This document shows positions 17,426 to 26,376 of a stretch of DNA of 64,000 nucleotides, piece after piece. The translations under genes and the position numbers were made by a program. The stretch is from Lentisphaerota bacterium (lineage in GTDB: Bacteria > Verrucomicrobiota > Lentisphaeria > Victivallales > UBA1829): the NCBI GenBank assembly GCA_015061915.1, contig SUVR01000006.1, positions 1 through 64,000 on the forward strand. The letters run 5' to 3'. The notes beneath the pieces were generated by a model, which did no database searches, had not been told where the DNA came from, and was given only the letters and a program-made list of their open reading frames with translations. Each line of letters opens with the position of its first letter. Position 1 is the first letter of the stretch.

Positions 17426-17498
17426 GCATTTTTATACAAAATGCACCCTCATCGCGGTCCCGGGGTGTACTTCATTCCGGAACAACTGCAATGAGGGT
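17426..17498. other. Nested inverted repeats between pepT and the MDR gene
   Basis: GCATTTT/AAAATGC (17426-17432 and 17438-17444, 5-nt loop) lies beside ACCCTCAT (17445-17452), which pairs with ATGAGGGT (17491-17498). On the minus strand this is 3' to pepT and 5' to the MDR gene. It could end pepT transcription or act as an operator or leader structure for the MDR gene. No T-tract follows directly. Confidence 0.35.
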
Positions 17499-17511
17499 TC
17501 TGCGGGATCGT

Positions 17512-18753
17512 TTATTTTTCGCATCTCAGCTTATTGAAGGGCGGAGGATTGCTGACAAATGCCTGAGCAATATACAGGAGGACGCGCACAACTGCTTTCA
17601 TTCCATCAACATCGGCATATTCTGTTTCCCCGTGGGCGCCATAGCCGCCGTACCCCAGATTGGGACAGGGCAACCCCATAAAACTGAGATACGCACCGTC
17701 GGTACCGCCCCGGATGGGTTTCGTAGCGATATCCATTCCCGCAGCCGCAATGGCTTCTTTTGCCATCTCGATCAGGAACGGATATTGCTCAACGATTTCC
17801 GCCATATTGCGATAGCGTTCCTTGATTTGAACGGTGACCCGTTCCGTCCCGTATTTTTCATTCATATAGCGGGCGATCCGGAGCATTGTCTCTTCCTGCT
17901 TTTTCAGGATCCGGGCATCATGCTCCCGCAGGATGTAGTTCAACCGGGCGGAACTGACATCGCCGCAGCTTGTCACCAGGTGGTAGAACCCTTCCTTCCC
18001 GGCGGTATGGGCGGGCGTCTCACAGGGAGGCAGCATGGAATCGAACTCCATTGCCAGTTTCTGTGCGTTCACCATAACATTTTTGGAGTTGCCGGGATGG
18101 GTGGAAAAGCCTTTGAACAAGACCACGGCGTCGGCTGCGTTGAAGTTTTCCCATTCAATAAGATTCGCTGCGCCGCCATCGATGGTGTAGGCATAATCGG
18201 CACCGAAGAAGTCCACATCAAAGAAAGCAGTCCCCTCCCCGATCTCCTCATCCGGCGTAAAAGCAAAAGCAAGGGGACCATGGGGGATTTTTTCTTTCAG
18301 GATCTTCTCAATGGCAGTGACAATAATGGCGATACCCGCTTTGTCGTCCGCGCCCAGCAGTGTGGTGCCGTCGGTAGTGATGAGGGTATGTCCCTTGAGA
18401 TTTTCACCCGGCGTAATCACAAGACCGCTTTCACCGAGTGTGATCGGCTCACCGGACCAGTTTTCAATGATCTGCGGCTTGATGTCCGCTCCGGATGCGG
18501 CATCGGAGGTATCCAAATGGGCGATGAACCCCAAACCGGGGATGTTTTCACATCCCGGGGTGGCGGGGAGTTTGGCGTACACATAACATTTGTCGGTCAG
18601 CGTTACATCGTTCACGCCCAGTGCGAGGAGTTCATCCCGGATGAACTCTGCCAGTTTGAACTGTTTTTCCGTAGAGGGATGGGTCTGCGTGGTTCCGTCT
18701 GCCTGAGTGTCAAACGCCACATATTCAAGAAAGCGTGTTGTGATCTCTTTCAT
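17512..18753 (-). CDS. pepT: Peptidase T (tripeptide aminopeptidase)
   Basis: A 413-residue M20-family aminopeptidase that removes the N-terminal residue from tripeptides in the cytosol using two zinc ions. Motifs match PepT: GFIAHLDTSDAASG (metal His/Asp), LLGADDKAG (bridging Asp), FTPDEEIGEG (catalytic Glu pair), YTIDGG and a C-terminal GYGGYGAHGETEY (His ligand). The length is normal. The start is the ATG with AAGGAAC upstream, with a strong promoter further up. It is a monocistronic unit. Confidence 0.93.
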   Translation of the reverse strand: MKEITTRFLEYVAFDTQADGTTQTHPSTEKQFKLAEFIRDELLALGVNDVTLTDKCYVYAKLPATPGCENIPGLGFIAHLDTSDAASGADIKPQIIENWSGEPITLGESGLVITPGENLKGHTLITTDGTTLLGADDKAGIAIIVTAIEKILKEKIPHGPLAFAFTPDEEIGEGTAFFDVDFFGADYAYTIDGGAANLIEWENFNAADAVVLFKGFSTHPGNSKNVMVNAQKLAMEFDSMLPPCETPAHTAGKEGFYHLVTSCGDVSSARLNYILREHDARILKKQEETMLRIARYMNEKYGTERVTVQIKERYRNMAEIVEQYPFLIEMAKEAIAAAGMDIATKPIRGGTDGAYLSFMGLPCPNLGYGGYGAHGETEYADVDGMKAVVRVLLYIAQAFVSNPPPFNKLRCEK

Positions 18754-18788
18754 AATGTTCCTTTCGATTTTTCTGATCCGTTTCCAAT

Positions 18789-18816
18789 AATATAAAGCGA
18801 TATCCGGTTTTGTCAA
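18789..18816 (-). promoter_or_regulatory. Promoter of pepT
   Basis: On the minus strand TTGACA, 16-nt spacer, TATATT, about 36 nt before the pepT ATG. It is one of the best matches to the window's housekeeping consensus. Confidence 0.75.
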
Positions 18817-18835
18817 TAGCACCGCAGACCATTTC

Positions 18836-19101
18836 TCAAAAAGGAACGATCAACGGTCTTTCTTCTTGTCTGGAATTGGGGGTATGGACCACATAAAAAC
18901 GCTTGCCGTTCAGGTCGTGGAACACCATACCGTGTCCGCCATCGGTATCGCAAAGGGGCTTTTCGTGCTGGATCCAGGGTGCATCGCTTCCGTGGAACAG
19001 GGTGGCGTCAAAGAGTTCCGCAATGCAGGTGCTGCAGTAACTGTTTTCTGCATTTCCTTCCAGCGTATGCTCAAAGACGGGGTTGACCGGAGCATATTCT
19101 T
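18836..19101 (-). pseudogene. C-terminal remnant of a GH43-type glycosidase
   Basis: The reading frame ends with GSDAPWIQHEKPL, then DTDGGHGMVF and VVHTPNSRQEERP. These match the closing strands of family 43 arabinanases and xylosidases (GPW..., DGGHGM, H.PN...ERP). Only about 85 residues remain, there is no start codon or ribosome site, and the catalytic Asp/Glu blades are missing. The fragment begins right at the end of the AraC gene. It is probably the tail left after deletion of a full glycosidase that the AraC protein once controlled. Confidence 0.65.
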
Positions 19102-19929
19102 TCAGGCGGTCGGGGGAGTCGCGCTGTGTCGTAATTCCCGGCAAAGCCCGGATGGGGTCTTGCCGTAATGCGCCCGCAATAAACTGTTCAGATGTGTCAC
19201 ATTTTTCATTCCGACCGCAAAAGCGACCTCTTTGATCGAAAGATCACTTTCTGCGAACAGCGCATTGATCTTCTGCAGCCGCCGGGCTGTCCGGTATTCC
19301 CCCGGAGAGATCTTATAACGGGCACAAAATGCACGACGCATTGTATTACGCCCGATTCCTAAATCATGACAATGCTCGTCCAATGTTTTTTTCCATTGTT
19401 CGTCCTGATCAAGAGCGATCCGGAATTTTTCCACGGTATCGTTTGGGGAACACTCTTCATTTTCCAGAAAACGGCGCAACAATCCCAGCGTCATGATCTC
19501 TGCATCACAGATCTTTTTCGGGATGGCGCTGGCAAAATATTCTGCAATGGTCCGGAAGCGTTTCCGCAAGGCTGGTACCTCGGTTTCATTCAGTTCGATC
19601 ATATGTGGAAGCGGAAGCATTGTTCCCCGGTGATCCAGTAGAAAACGCCGTGATTCCGGGTCATACTGCAACGAATCAAATTTCATCATCACGATCCAGT
19701 TTTCCCTGTTTGTGCCATATTCCAAATCCGTTTTGAACCCCGGTGCGGCAAGACGCAGACACGGCGGCGTGGTGTGGTCTGCCTCATAGAGCAGATTTCC
19801 GGCGGAATCGTACGTGCGCCGCCACTTCAGCCCGCTGACATACAGGCAAATGTGCGGAGTATGAAAAGTCTGTTTCAGCAATTCCACCTTCGTGTAGACC
19901 GCTGCTGATATGAGATCCGGCAAATCCAT
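19102..19929 (-). CDS. AraC-family transcriptional regulator
   Basis: A 275-residue regulator. The C-terminal about 100 residues hold the two AraC helix-turn-helix units (LGIGRNTMRRAFCARYKISP and IKEVAFAVGMKNVTHLNSLL), ending in GKTPSGLCREL. The N-terminal domain has beta-rich sensor features. It lies beside a GH43 remnant downstream and is divergent from a Gfo/Idh gene, so carbohydrate control is likely. No strong ribosome site is seen before the ATG. Confidence 0.85.
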   Translation of the reverse strand: MDLPDLISAAVYTKVELLKQTFHTPHICLYVSGLKWRRTYDSAGNLLYEADHTTPPCLRLAAPGFKTDLEYGTNRENWIVMMKFDSLQYDPESRRFLLDHRGTMLPLPHMIELNETEVPALRKRFRTIAEYFASAIPKKICDAEIMTLGLLRRFLENEECSPNDTVEKFRIALDQDEQWKKTLDEHCHDLGIGRNTMRRAFCARYKISPGEYRTARRLQKINALFAESDLSIKEVAFAVGMKNVTHLNSLLRAHYGKTPSGLCRELRHSATPPTA

Positions 19930-20077
19930 ATCTTCTCCAATAGTGCAAATATATAATGTTTTGCATCAATCGTATAACAATTCTTTCCATAATAAAGTGG
20001 CATTTATAAAAATGTCAAGTAACTTATGGAAGAAAATCACCAGAAAACACAAAAAAACAAAACAAGGAATCCGGAGT

Positions 20078-21316
20078 ATGAGTGAAGAACGCAAGATCAA
20101 GATCGGGTTGTACGGAGCCGGCGGACGCGGCAGTTATCTGTTGAGTGTGGCGATTCAGAGGGGCTTTGAGGCGGTGGCTGTCTGTGACCTTATGCCCAGC
20201 CGCACAGAAAAGCTCAAGAAGGAACGACCCGAACTGACTATGTACAGCGATTACGATGAATTTCTGAAACACGATATGGACGCCGTGATCCTTGCCAATT
20301 ATGCCACAGAACACGCTCCGGCGGCAGTCAAGGCGCTGCGGGCGGGCAAACACGTGATCAGCGAATGTATGGCGTGCTTCACGATGGGTGAAGCGTTGGA
20401 TCTGGTGGAAGCCGTGGAAGAAACCGGTCTGGTCTATACCTTTGCGGAAAATTATCCTTATAACGCAAAGTGTCTGGAAATGAAACGGATCCAGGAATCC
20501 GGCGAGTTGGGTAAATTCATTTATGCTGAAGCAGAATATATGCATCCGTTTTCGATCCAGACCAACGCCGATCTGGCGCCCACTGCCGATCACTGGCGGT
20601 TGTGGCTGCCTTCCACTTACTACTGCACACACTCCATCGGTCCAGTGATGAAAATCACCGGAACCCGCCCGGTGAAAGTCAGCGGATTCGTTGTGCCGCA
20701 TGACTTTGATGACCCGCTGAATCAGGGTGCCGGGATCCATTATCACGACACCATGAGTGTTCTTATGTGCCAGATGGATAACGGCGCTCTTGCCAAGATC
20801 GTTCCCTGGGCACTCTGCCGCGACCACGGGTGCCGGGTGCGTATCTGCAACAATAAAGGAGCGATGGAGTACAATCAGGGGCATGACGGCATTTTGCGCG
20901 TCCGCAGAAGCAACCTGGATTTCCCCGCGAGTCAGCCGGAAGACACCTATTATCACCCGAAATTCCCCGCGGAATATGCAGAGGCGTTGGAGTACGGTCA
21001 CGGCGGCGGCGACTATTTCGGCTTCCATTATTTCCATGAAGCGATCCTCGGCAAATGCAAGCCCCATATTGATGTGTATGAGGCGATCGACATGACAGCG
21101 ATCGGCATCCTCGGCTGGAAATCGGTCCTGAACAACAGCGCATCTTATGAAATTGTGGACTTCCGCGATAAAAAAGCCCGTGAGATCTTCCGGAACGATG
21201 ATTGGAATCCCGACCCGGACCGTCCCTGCAGGGATAAGCCCCTCTGCAGCATTTGCGGCAAGATCGAGTACTCGGATGAAGACATCCGGAAATTTGAGGA
21301 ACTTCATAAAAAATAA
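20078..21316 (+). CDS. Gfo/Idh/MocA family oxidoreductase
   Basis: A 412-residue NAD(P)-dependent oxidoreductase with Rossmann motif IGLYGAGGRGSYLL at about 8-21. The usual CEKP motif is changed to SECMAC near residue 93, so the catalytic Lys of that loop is missing; the same change is known in some subgroups of this family. The C-terminus has a Cys-rich tail (CRDKPLCSICGK). The start is supported by GGAG and AAGGAA. It is followed 12 nt later by an acetyltransferase gene, in one operon. The substrate is unknown. Confidence 0.8.
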   Translation: MSEERKIKIGLYGAGGRGSYLLSVAIQRGFEAVAVCDLMPSRTEKLKKERPELTMYSDYDEFLKHDMDAVILANYATEHAPAAVKALRAGKHVISECMACFTMGEALDLVEAVEETGLVYTFAENYPYNAKCLEMKRIQESGELGKFIYAEAEYMHPFSIQTNADLAPTADHWRLWLPSTYYCTHSIGPVMKITGTRPVKVSGFVVPHDFDDPLNQGAGIHYHDTMSVLMCQMDNGALAKIVPWALCRDHGCRVRICNNKGAMEYNQGHDGILRVRRSNLDFPASQPEDTYYHPKFPAEYAEALEYGHGGGDYFGFHYFHEAILGKCKPHIDVYEAIDMTAIGILGWKSVLNNSASYEIVDFRDKKAREIFRNDDWNPDPDRPCRDKPLCSICGKIEYSDEDIRKFEELHKK

Positions 21317-21328
21317 GGAGATGACACG

Positions 21329-21913
21329 ATGAGTCAATTACGGATGATCTATCTGGTGGATGACATTGTTTCGATCCCGCAACCCATTGAAACGGAAGGT
21401 TTTCTTCTCCGGAATATGGACAAGAGCGAACTTATCCCGTATAGCGATTTGCGTGTTTCTGCATCTTTCAATCAATGGCAGGAAAGTGATTATGATGATC
21501 TCGCTGCCCGGCTGGTGGATGGCAGAAACGGTCATTTTGTGATTGAGGAGATCGCCACCGGTAATCTGGTGGCAGCTGCCGATGCAGAATACTTTGAAAC
21601 GGAACTGGTTGCAGGAATGGGAACTCTCGGCTGGGTTATGAGTTCTCCGCTCTACCGCGGCAAAAAACTGGGGTACAGCGTCTGCGCCGCCGTGATGCAG
21701 CATCTGGCGAAACACGGCTTCCGCACGTTCCACCTGTCAACGGACGATGGTCGTGTCCCGGCGATCAAGACTTACTTGAACCTGGGATGGCGTCCGTGGC
21801 TTTATGAAGATGATATGGAAAGCCGCTGGCGGGCGCTGGCAGAGATCTTCGGGCGCAGCTTTGAAGCACTCAAACCGCTGCCGCGCCACTTTGATTATGT
21901 CAGAAAAAGTTGA
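21329..21913 (+). CDS. GNAT family N-acetyltransferase
   Basis: A 194-residue acetyl-CoA-dependent acyltransferase. The acetyl-CoA-binding segment SSPLYRGKKLGYSVCAAVM near residues 108-126 has the R/Q-x-x-G-x-G/A-like turn (RGKKLG), and HLSTDDGRVPAIKTYLNLGW is the typical following strand. The acceptor is unknown. GGAG precedes the ATG. It is cotranscribed with the upstream oxidoreductase. Confidence 0.75.
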   Translation: MSQLRMIYLVDDIVSIPQPIETEGFLLRNMDKSELIPYSDLRVSASFNQWQESDYDDLAARLVDGRNGHFVIEEIATGNLVAAADAEYFETELVAGMGTLGWVMSSPLYRGKKLGYSVCAAVMQHLAKHGFRTFHLSTDDGRVPAIKTYLNLGWRPWLYEDDMESRWRALAEIFGRSFEALKPLPRHFDYVRKS

Positions 21914-21976
21914 TCTCCGGTGCAGGGCAGATTTTTCAGGCTGATATGAAAATTCTCTGTTTTTTCAAAAACTGTA

Positions 21977-22004
21977 TTGAATTACAGCATATCTGCATTA
22001 CATT
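21977..22004 (+). promoter_or_regulatory. Promoter of glutamine synthetase gene
   Basis: TTGAAT, 16-nt spacer, TACATT, giving a leader of about 55 nt before the ATG at 22066. Confidence 0.65.
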
Positions 22005-22065
22005 ATGGTTATGTTTATAAGTAAGTTGTTGTAATCAATCAAAAAACAGTAGAAGGAGAAAGTCC

Positions 22066-23562
22066 ATGAGTGCATCTTACAGTATGAATGCCGTGGCAGA
22101 AAAAATCGGGAAAGCGCCCGCCGATTTCACCAAGAAAGACATCATTGAGTTTATCATGGCGGAAGGGATCCGTCATATCAACTTCCAGTACCCCGCCGGT
22201 GACGGCAGACTGAAAACGCTGAACTTCGTCATCAATGATGGCGACTATCTGGATGAGATCCTCTCCTGCGGCGAACGCGTGGACGGCTCCAGCCTCTTCC
22301 CCTTCATCGAAGCCAATAACAGCGACCTGTATGTGGTTCCCCGCTTCCGTACGGCATATATGGATCCGTTCTGCGAACTGCCCACGCTGAACTTCCTCTG
22401 CTCCTTCTTCAATAAGGATGGTGATCCGCTGGAAAGCTCCCCGGAATACACCCTCCACAAAGCCTGCGAAGCCTTCAAAAAGTCCACCGGTCTGGAATTT
22501 CAGGCGATGGGCGAACTGGAATATTACGTGATCGCAGAAGACGACGGCTGCTTTGCCGCTGCCGACCAGAAAGGCTATCACGAATCTGCGCCGTACGCAA
22601 AATTCGGCGAATTCCGTCAACTCTGCATGAACTACATTGCCCGTGCCGGCGGCAGAATCAAATACGGTCACTCTGAAGTGGGCAACTTCTCCATCAAGGG
22701 TCTGATCTACGAACAGAATGAAATCGAATTTCTGCCTGTGAACGCAGAAGAAGCTGCCGAACAGCTGACCGTGGCAAAATGGATCATCCGCAATCTGGCA
22801 TATCAGAAAGGTCTGGATGTGACATTCGCACCGAAGATCACCGTCGGGAAAGCAGGTTCCGGTCTCCATGTCCACTTCCGCGTGATGAAGGACGGTGTGA
22901 ATCTGATGCAGAAAGACGGCGCCCTCTCCGATGAAGCAAAGAAAGCCATTGCCGGTCTGATGGTGCTTGCACCCTCCCTGACCGCTTTCGGAAACACCAA
23001 TCCCACATCTTACTTCCGTCTGGTTCCCCATCAGGAAGCCCCCACGAACGTCTGCTGGGGCGACCGCAACCGCTCCGTGCTGGTGCGCGTTCCCCTCGGC
23101 TGGACCAGTCAGAAGGACCTTTGCAGTCAGGCGAACCTCAACGAGGTTGCCGGCAAGTACAACACCAGCCAGAAACAGACGGTGGAAATGCGCTCTCCGG
23201 ACGGCTCCGCCAATGTGTACCTGCTGATGGCTGGTCTCGCTGTGGCGTGCCGTCACGGCTTTGAAACTGCCAACGCCCTGGAAATTGCAGAAAAGACCTA
23301 TGTGAACGTGAATATCCACAAAGCCGAAAATGCAGATATTCTCAACCGCTTGAGCGTGCTGCCGGACAGCTGCGCCGCTTCTGCCGACTGCCTCGCAGCT
23401 CAGCGTGCGGTGTACGAAGAAAACGGCGTGTTCATGCCCGCTATGCTGGACGGCATCATGGCCGGGCTGCGTGCATTTGATGACCGCACCCTGCGTCAGG
23501 ACATCGGCAACGATCAGGGCAAGATCCTTGAACTGGTGGAAAAATATTTCCATTGCGGCTGA
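22066..23562 (+). CDS. glnA: Glutamine synthetase (type I-like)
   Basis: A 498-residue enzyme of the GS family, which makes glutamine from glutamate, ammonia and ATP. Conserved blocks are visible: GELEYYV (metal Glu pair), NEIEFLP, GSGLHVHF (metal and ammonia site), NRSVLVRVP and VEMRSPDGSANVYL. It is slightly longer than GlnA of E. coli and diverged, so a related gamma-glutamyl ligase cannot be excluded. The adenylylation Tyr loop of GSI-beta is not evident. It has a good AGAAGGAG site and its own promoter, and is followed 33 nt later by a TIM-barrel amidohydrolase gene, an arrangement recalling fungal FluG. Confidence 0.85.
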   Translation: MSASYSMNAVAEKIGKAPADFTKKDIIEFIMAEGIRHINFQYPAGDGRLKTLNFVINDGDYLDEILSCGERVDGSSLFPFIEANNSDLYVVPRFRTAYMDPFCELPTLNFLCSFFNKDGDPLESSPEYTLHKACEAFKKSTGLEFQAMGELEYYVIAEDDGCFAAADQKGYHESAPYAKFGEFRQLCMNYIARAGGRIKYGHSEVGNFSIKGLIYEQNEIEFLPVNAEEAAEQLTVAKWIIRNLAYQKGLDVTFAPKITVGKAGSGLHVHFRVMKDGVNLMQKDGALSDEAKKAIAGLMVLAPSLTAFGNTNPTSYFRLVPHQEAPTNVCWGDRNRSVLVRVPLGWTSQKDLCSQANLNEVAGKYNTSQKQTVEMRSPDGSANVYLLMAGLAVACRHGFETANALEIAEKTYVNVNIHKAENADILNRLSVLPDSCAASADCLAAQRAVYEENGVFMPAMLDGIMAGLRAFDDRTLRQDIGNDQGKILELVEKYFHCG

Positions 23563-23595
23563 TCGCAAACGGACAATCAAGAGGAGTGTTTTTGA

Positions 23596-24501
23596 ATGAG
23601 TTTCATCTATGACAGCCACATTCACCTGATGCCGGATGGCAGACAGGACACTCCCCCGGAATTTCAGGCGAAAGCTGCTCAGGCAGGGATCGGCGGCGGC
23701 TTGATCTTCAGTCAGCCGCCTCCCGATGCGCAGGAATGGGAGACGGCCGCTCCCTGCTGGCAGGACCGCATTGCGCACGTACTGGATTTCTGTTCCAGAC
23801 TGGAACATTTCTATCCGGTTTACTGGATCAACCCCACGGAACCGGATGCGATCGAACAGATCGTCTATGCAAAAAATGCGGGGATCCGTGCCTTCAAAGT
23901 GCTGTGCAGCTTTTGTCATCCGGCAGACGGATTGGAAGCGTACCGCAAAATGGCGGAACTGCGCCTGCCTGTGATCTTCCATTCCGGGATTCTGTGGGAC
24001 GGGGTGAATTCCTCACCGTTCAATCGTCCTGCCAACTTTGAATGTATGCTGGATGTGCCGTATTCCCGGTTCGCGCTGGCGCACGTTTCCTGGCCGTGGA
24101 CGGACGAATGTATTGCCGTTTTCGGCAAGATCCTCTGCGCCCATACCCGTAAAAAATCCGCACCGGATATGTATATTGATACCGCACCGGGAGCGCCGGC
24201 GATTTATCGGGATGATATTTTCCGCAACATGATTCTGACAGGCTATGCCGGTCTGGAAGATAAACTGATGTTCGCGGTGGACGGCTTTGCCAACGATTAC
24301 GGTGTTGATTGGGCAAAGTTCACCGTGGAATATGACCGAGCCATGTTCCGGCGTCTTCAGGAAAAATACGGTAAGTGGCAGGGGTTCCGGGGCAATTCCT
24401 GTATGGCTGGCGACAATTCCATCACGGAAGAATATCCTTTTGTAAAGACCTGGGAAAACGCCACGCAGCGTAATATGCTGAACTTCATCGCTCCCTGGTA
24501 A
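23596..24501 (+). CDS. Amidohydrolase-2 family TIM-barrel hydrolase
   Basis: A 301-residue protein starting IYDSHIHL, the metal-binding HxH motif of the amidohydrolase superfamily. Further family features are FHSGI (His), LAHVSWPW (His) and AVDGFANDY (Asp). A paralog lies at 47181-48044 with the same signatures. It directly follows glnA with a GAGGAG site and is probably cotranscribed. The hydrolysed bond and substrate are unknown; the pairing suggests an amide or a gamma-glutamyl compound, which is inference. Confidence 0.75.
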   Translation: MSFIYDSHIHLMPDGRQDTPPEFQAKAAQAGIGGGLIFSQPPPDAQEWETAAPCWQDRIAHVLDFCSRLEHFYPVYWINPTEPDAIEQIVYAKNAGIRAFKVLCSFCHPADGLEAYRKMAELRLPVIFHSGILWDGVNSSPFNRPANFECMLDVPYSRFALAHVSWPWTDECIAVFGKILCAHTRKKSAPDMYIDTAPGAPAIYRDDIFRNMILTGYAGLEDKLMFAVDGFANDYGVDWAKFTVEYDRAMFRRLQEKYGKWQGFRGNSCMAGDNSITEEYPFVKTWENATQRNMLNFIAPW

Positions 24502-24587
24502 GCTGCCGGAACAGCTGCGCTGAACGATTGCGCCTGCCGTATTTTTGCTGTCTTCACAAAATGATATCTTTTTAATTTTTTTGTGTA

Positions 24588-24616
24588 TTGATTTTCCCGA
24601 TATACTGTGCTACATT
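24588..24616 (+). promoter_or_regulatory. Promoter of SGNH hydrolase / activase operon
   Basis: TTGATT, 17-nt spacer, TACATT, about 36 nt before the ATG at 24653. Confidence 0.65.
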
Positions 24617-24652
24617 ATGTCTTTGCAAAATCAAAAATAATTGAGGCATATC

Positions 24653-25300
24653 ATGAAAAATCTGCTTTTGATCGGCGATTCCATCCGTATGGGCTACGAC
24701 TCCTTCGTACAGGAAAAACTCGCAGGACGTATGAATGTTTATTTTCCGGCTGAAAACTGCCGGTTCGTCCAGTACACTCTGCGTACCCTGAGCGATTGGA
24801 AGGCACAACTCGAACTGCCGGAGATCGATGTGGTTCACTGGAACAACGGGCTGTGGGATGTTCTGCACTTGAACGCCTGTTCCGCCGGAGCAGACGGCGA
24901 AGCTGCCGGGGAAACGATCCGCCCCGAAAATGTGCCTCAGGAGTTTGTGTATGACAAAGATCCCCTCACCCCGCCGGAGATGTACCGTTATATGCTGAAC
25001 CGGACTCTGACCCGGATCCATCAGCTGTTTCCGAAGGCGGAAGTGATCTTCGCCACATCCACACCGGTCATCGAAGAACAGGCAAGCTGGGCATACCGTT
25101 CCAATGCAGAGATCGGGCAATACAACGCCATCGCGCGGGAGGAACTGGTCCCCCGGGGCGTCCGGATCAATGAGCTGGGCGCTTTTGCGGCGGAATATTG
25201 CGCCGATAAACACAGCGACTGGGTCCACTATCTGCCGGAAGGCTGCGACCTACTCGCCGGAGAGATCGTCCAGTACCTCGAAAAGGAAAATCTGATCTGA
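24653..25300 (+). CDS. SGNH/GDSL family hydrolase
   Basis: A 215-residue protein. Block I is LLIGDSIRMGY near residues 4-14, with the catalytic Ser of GDS. Block III-like HWNNGLWD follows near 64, and the terminal D-x-x-H motif is DWVHYLPEG near 191. The family are esterases or lipases, often removing acetyl groups from sugars. No signal peptide is seen, so it should act in the cytosol. It is followed 25 nt later by a glycyl-radical activase gene. Confidence 0.8.
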   Translation: MKNLLLIGDSIRMGYDSFVQEKLAGRMNVYFPAENCRFVQYTLRTLSDWKAQLELPEIDVVHWNNGLWDVLHLNACSAGADGEAAGETIRPENVPQEFVYDKDPLTPPEMYRYMLNRTLTRIHQLFPKAEVIFATSTPVIEEQASWAYRSNAEIGQYNAIAREELVPRGVRINELGAFAAEYCADKHSDWVHYLPEGCDLLAGEIVQYLEKENLI

Positions 25301-25325
25301 ACAGCTTGACCGCTGAATTTTTCTT

Positions 25326-26228
25326 ATGACCACCGTTCCTTACGTTGACATAAAGCGCTTCGCAGTCCATGACGGACCCGGTATCCGGACCACCCTTTTT
25401 CTCAAGGGCTGTCCCCTGCGGTGTATCTGGTGTCACAATCCGGAAAGCCGGAAAATGAAACCGGAACTGGCGCTGCGTCTGCACAAATGTTCCTCCTGCG
25501 GCGATTGCACGGAAGTATGCAGCAATCACAAAATTGCAGCAGGACAACACCTTTTCGACCGCAAAAATTGTACCGCCTGCGGAAAATGCGAGGAGATCTG
25601 CCTCAACGGCGCACTGGAACTTTACGGGAAAAACATCTCCGTGGACGAAGCATTTGAAAAGCTGGTCGAGGACCGGATCTTTTACGGCGACAACGGCGGG
25701 ATCACTCTTTCCGGCGGCGAGCCCCTGCTTCAACCCGGCTTCTGCGCAGAACTGTTGAAAAAATTGAAAGAAAACGGCTTCCATACGGCTGTCGATACCT
25801 GCGGCGAAGTGCCCTGGAGCGCATTCGAGGCGGTCCTGCCGGATACCGATCTGTTCCTTTATGACTTCAAGTGCGCAGATCCTGTTCAGCACGAAAAACT
25901 GACCGGATGCCGGAACGAACGGATCCTGGAGAATCTCAAGCAACTGGACAAAACCGGAAAGCCTATCGAGGTCCGCATGATCCTGGTCCCGCAGTACAAT
26001 ATGGATGAAGCATACCTGCGTCAGGCGGGAGATTTTTTGAGTACCTTGAACAACATCACGGCAGTCCGGCTCCTTGCATATCATTCTCTGGCACGGGCAA
26101 AGTTCACCGCAGTCGGCGTCCCCGATACCATGCCGGATGTGCCATCCCCCTCCCCCGCAGAACTGGAACAGGCGGCAGACATCCTCCGCTCCTGCGGCGT
26201 GAAAAATGTGATCACGCCCGGGAAGTGA
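25326..26228 (+). CDS. Glycyl-radical enzyme activating protein (radical SAM)
   Basis: A 300-residue radical-SAM activase. The SAM cluster motif is CPLRCIWC (CxxxCxxC) near residues 29-36. Two ferredoxin-type cluster motifs follow, [11 protein letters not shown] near 55-65 and [11 protein letters not shown] near 79-89, as in the PflA-related activases of dehydratases and decarboxylases. [10 protein letters not shown] is present near 124. The enzyme would place a glycyl radical on a partner such as a pyruvate-formate-lyase-like enzyme. No such partner gene is in this window. The ATG lacks a strong ribosome site, consistent with coupling to the gene before it. Confidence 0.88.
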   Translation: MTTVPYVDIKRFAVHDGPGIRTTLFLKGCPLRCIWCHNPESRKMKPELALRLHKCSSCGDCTEVCSNHKIAAGQHLFDRKNCTACGKCEEICLNGALELYGKNISVDEAFEKLVEDRIFYGDNGGITLSGGEPLLQPGFCAELLKKLKENGFHTAVDTCGEVPWSAFEAVLPDTDLFLYDFKCADPVQHEKLTGCRNERILENLKQLDKTGKPIEVRMILVPQYNMDEAYLRQAGDFLSTLNNITAVRLLAYHSLARAKFTAVGVPDTMPDVPSPSPAELEQAADILRSCGVKNVITPGK

Positions 26229-26299
26229 CAGCGGTTCGGGCAACTCCGGGCAGATTCCGTAAAAAAGCCGGGATTCGCGGAAAAAATTTTCTTATTGGC

Positions 26300-26353
26300 T
26301 TGACAAGTCTGTTTTTTGCGCTACATTATATAAACATTTGCTTATATGTTTAT
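26300..26353 (+). promoter_or_regulatory. Promoter and ArsR-type operator
   Basis: TTGACA (26300-26305), 16-nt spacer, TACATT (26322-26327). A perfect inverted repeat ATAAACAT / ATGTTTAT (26330-26337 and 26346-26353, 8-nt spacer) covers the expected transcription start. Its base content and position fit an ArsR/SmtB operator, so the regulator probably represses its own operon until metal binds. Confidence 0.7.
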
Positions 26354-26376
26354 TTATCAATAAAAGGAATTTTGAT

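Noticed and set aside
17426-17498. A riboswitch before the MDR dehydrogenase gene
   Set aside because: The nested repeats do not match a riboswitch core that I recognise; they were kept only as inverted repeats.
21914-22065. A glutamine or glycine riboswitch before glnA
   Set aside because: The leader after the promoter is only about 55 nt and no conserved core is visible.
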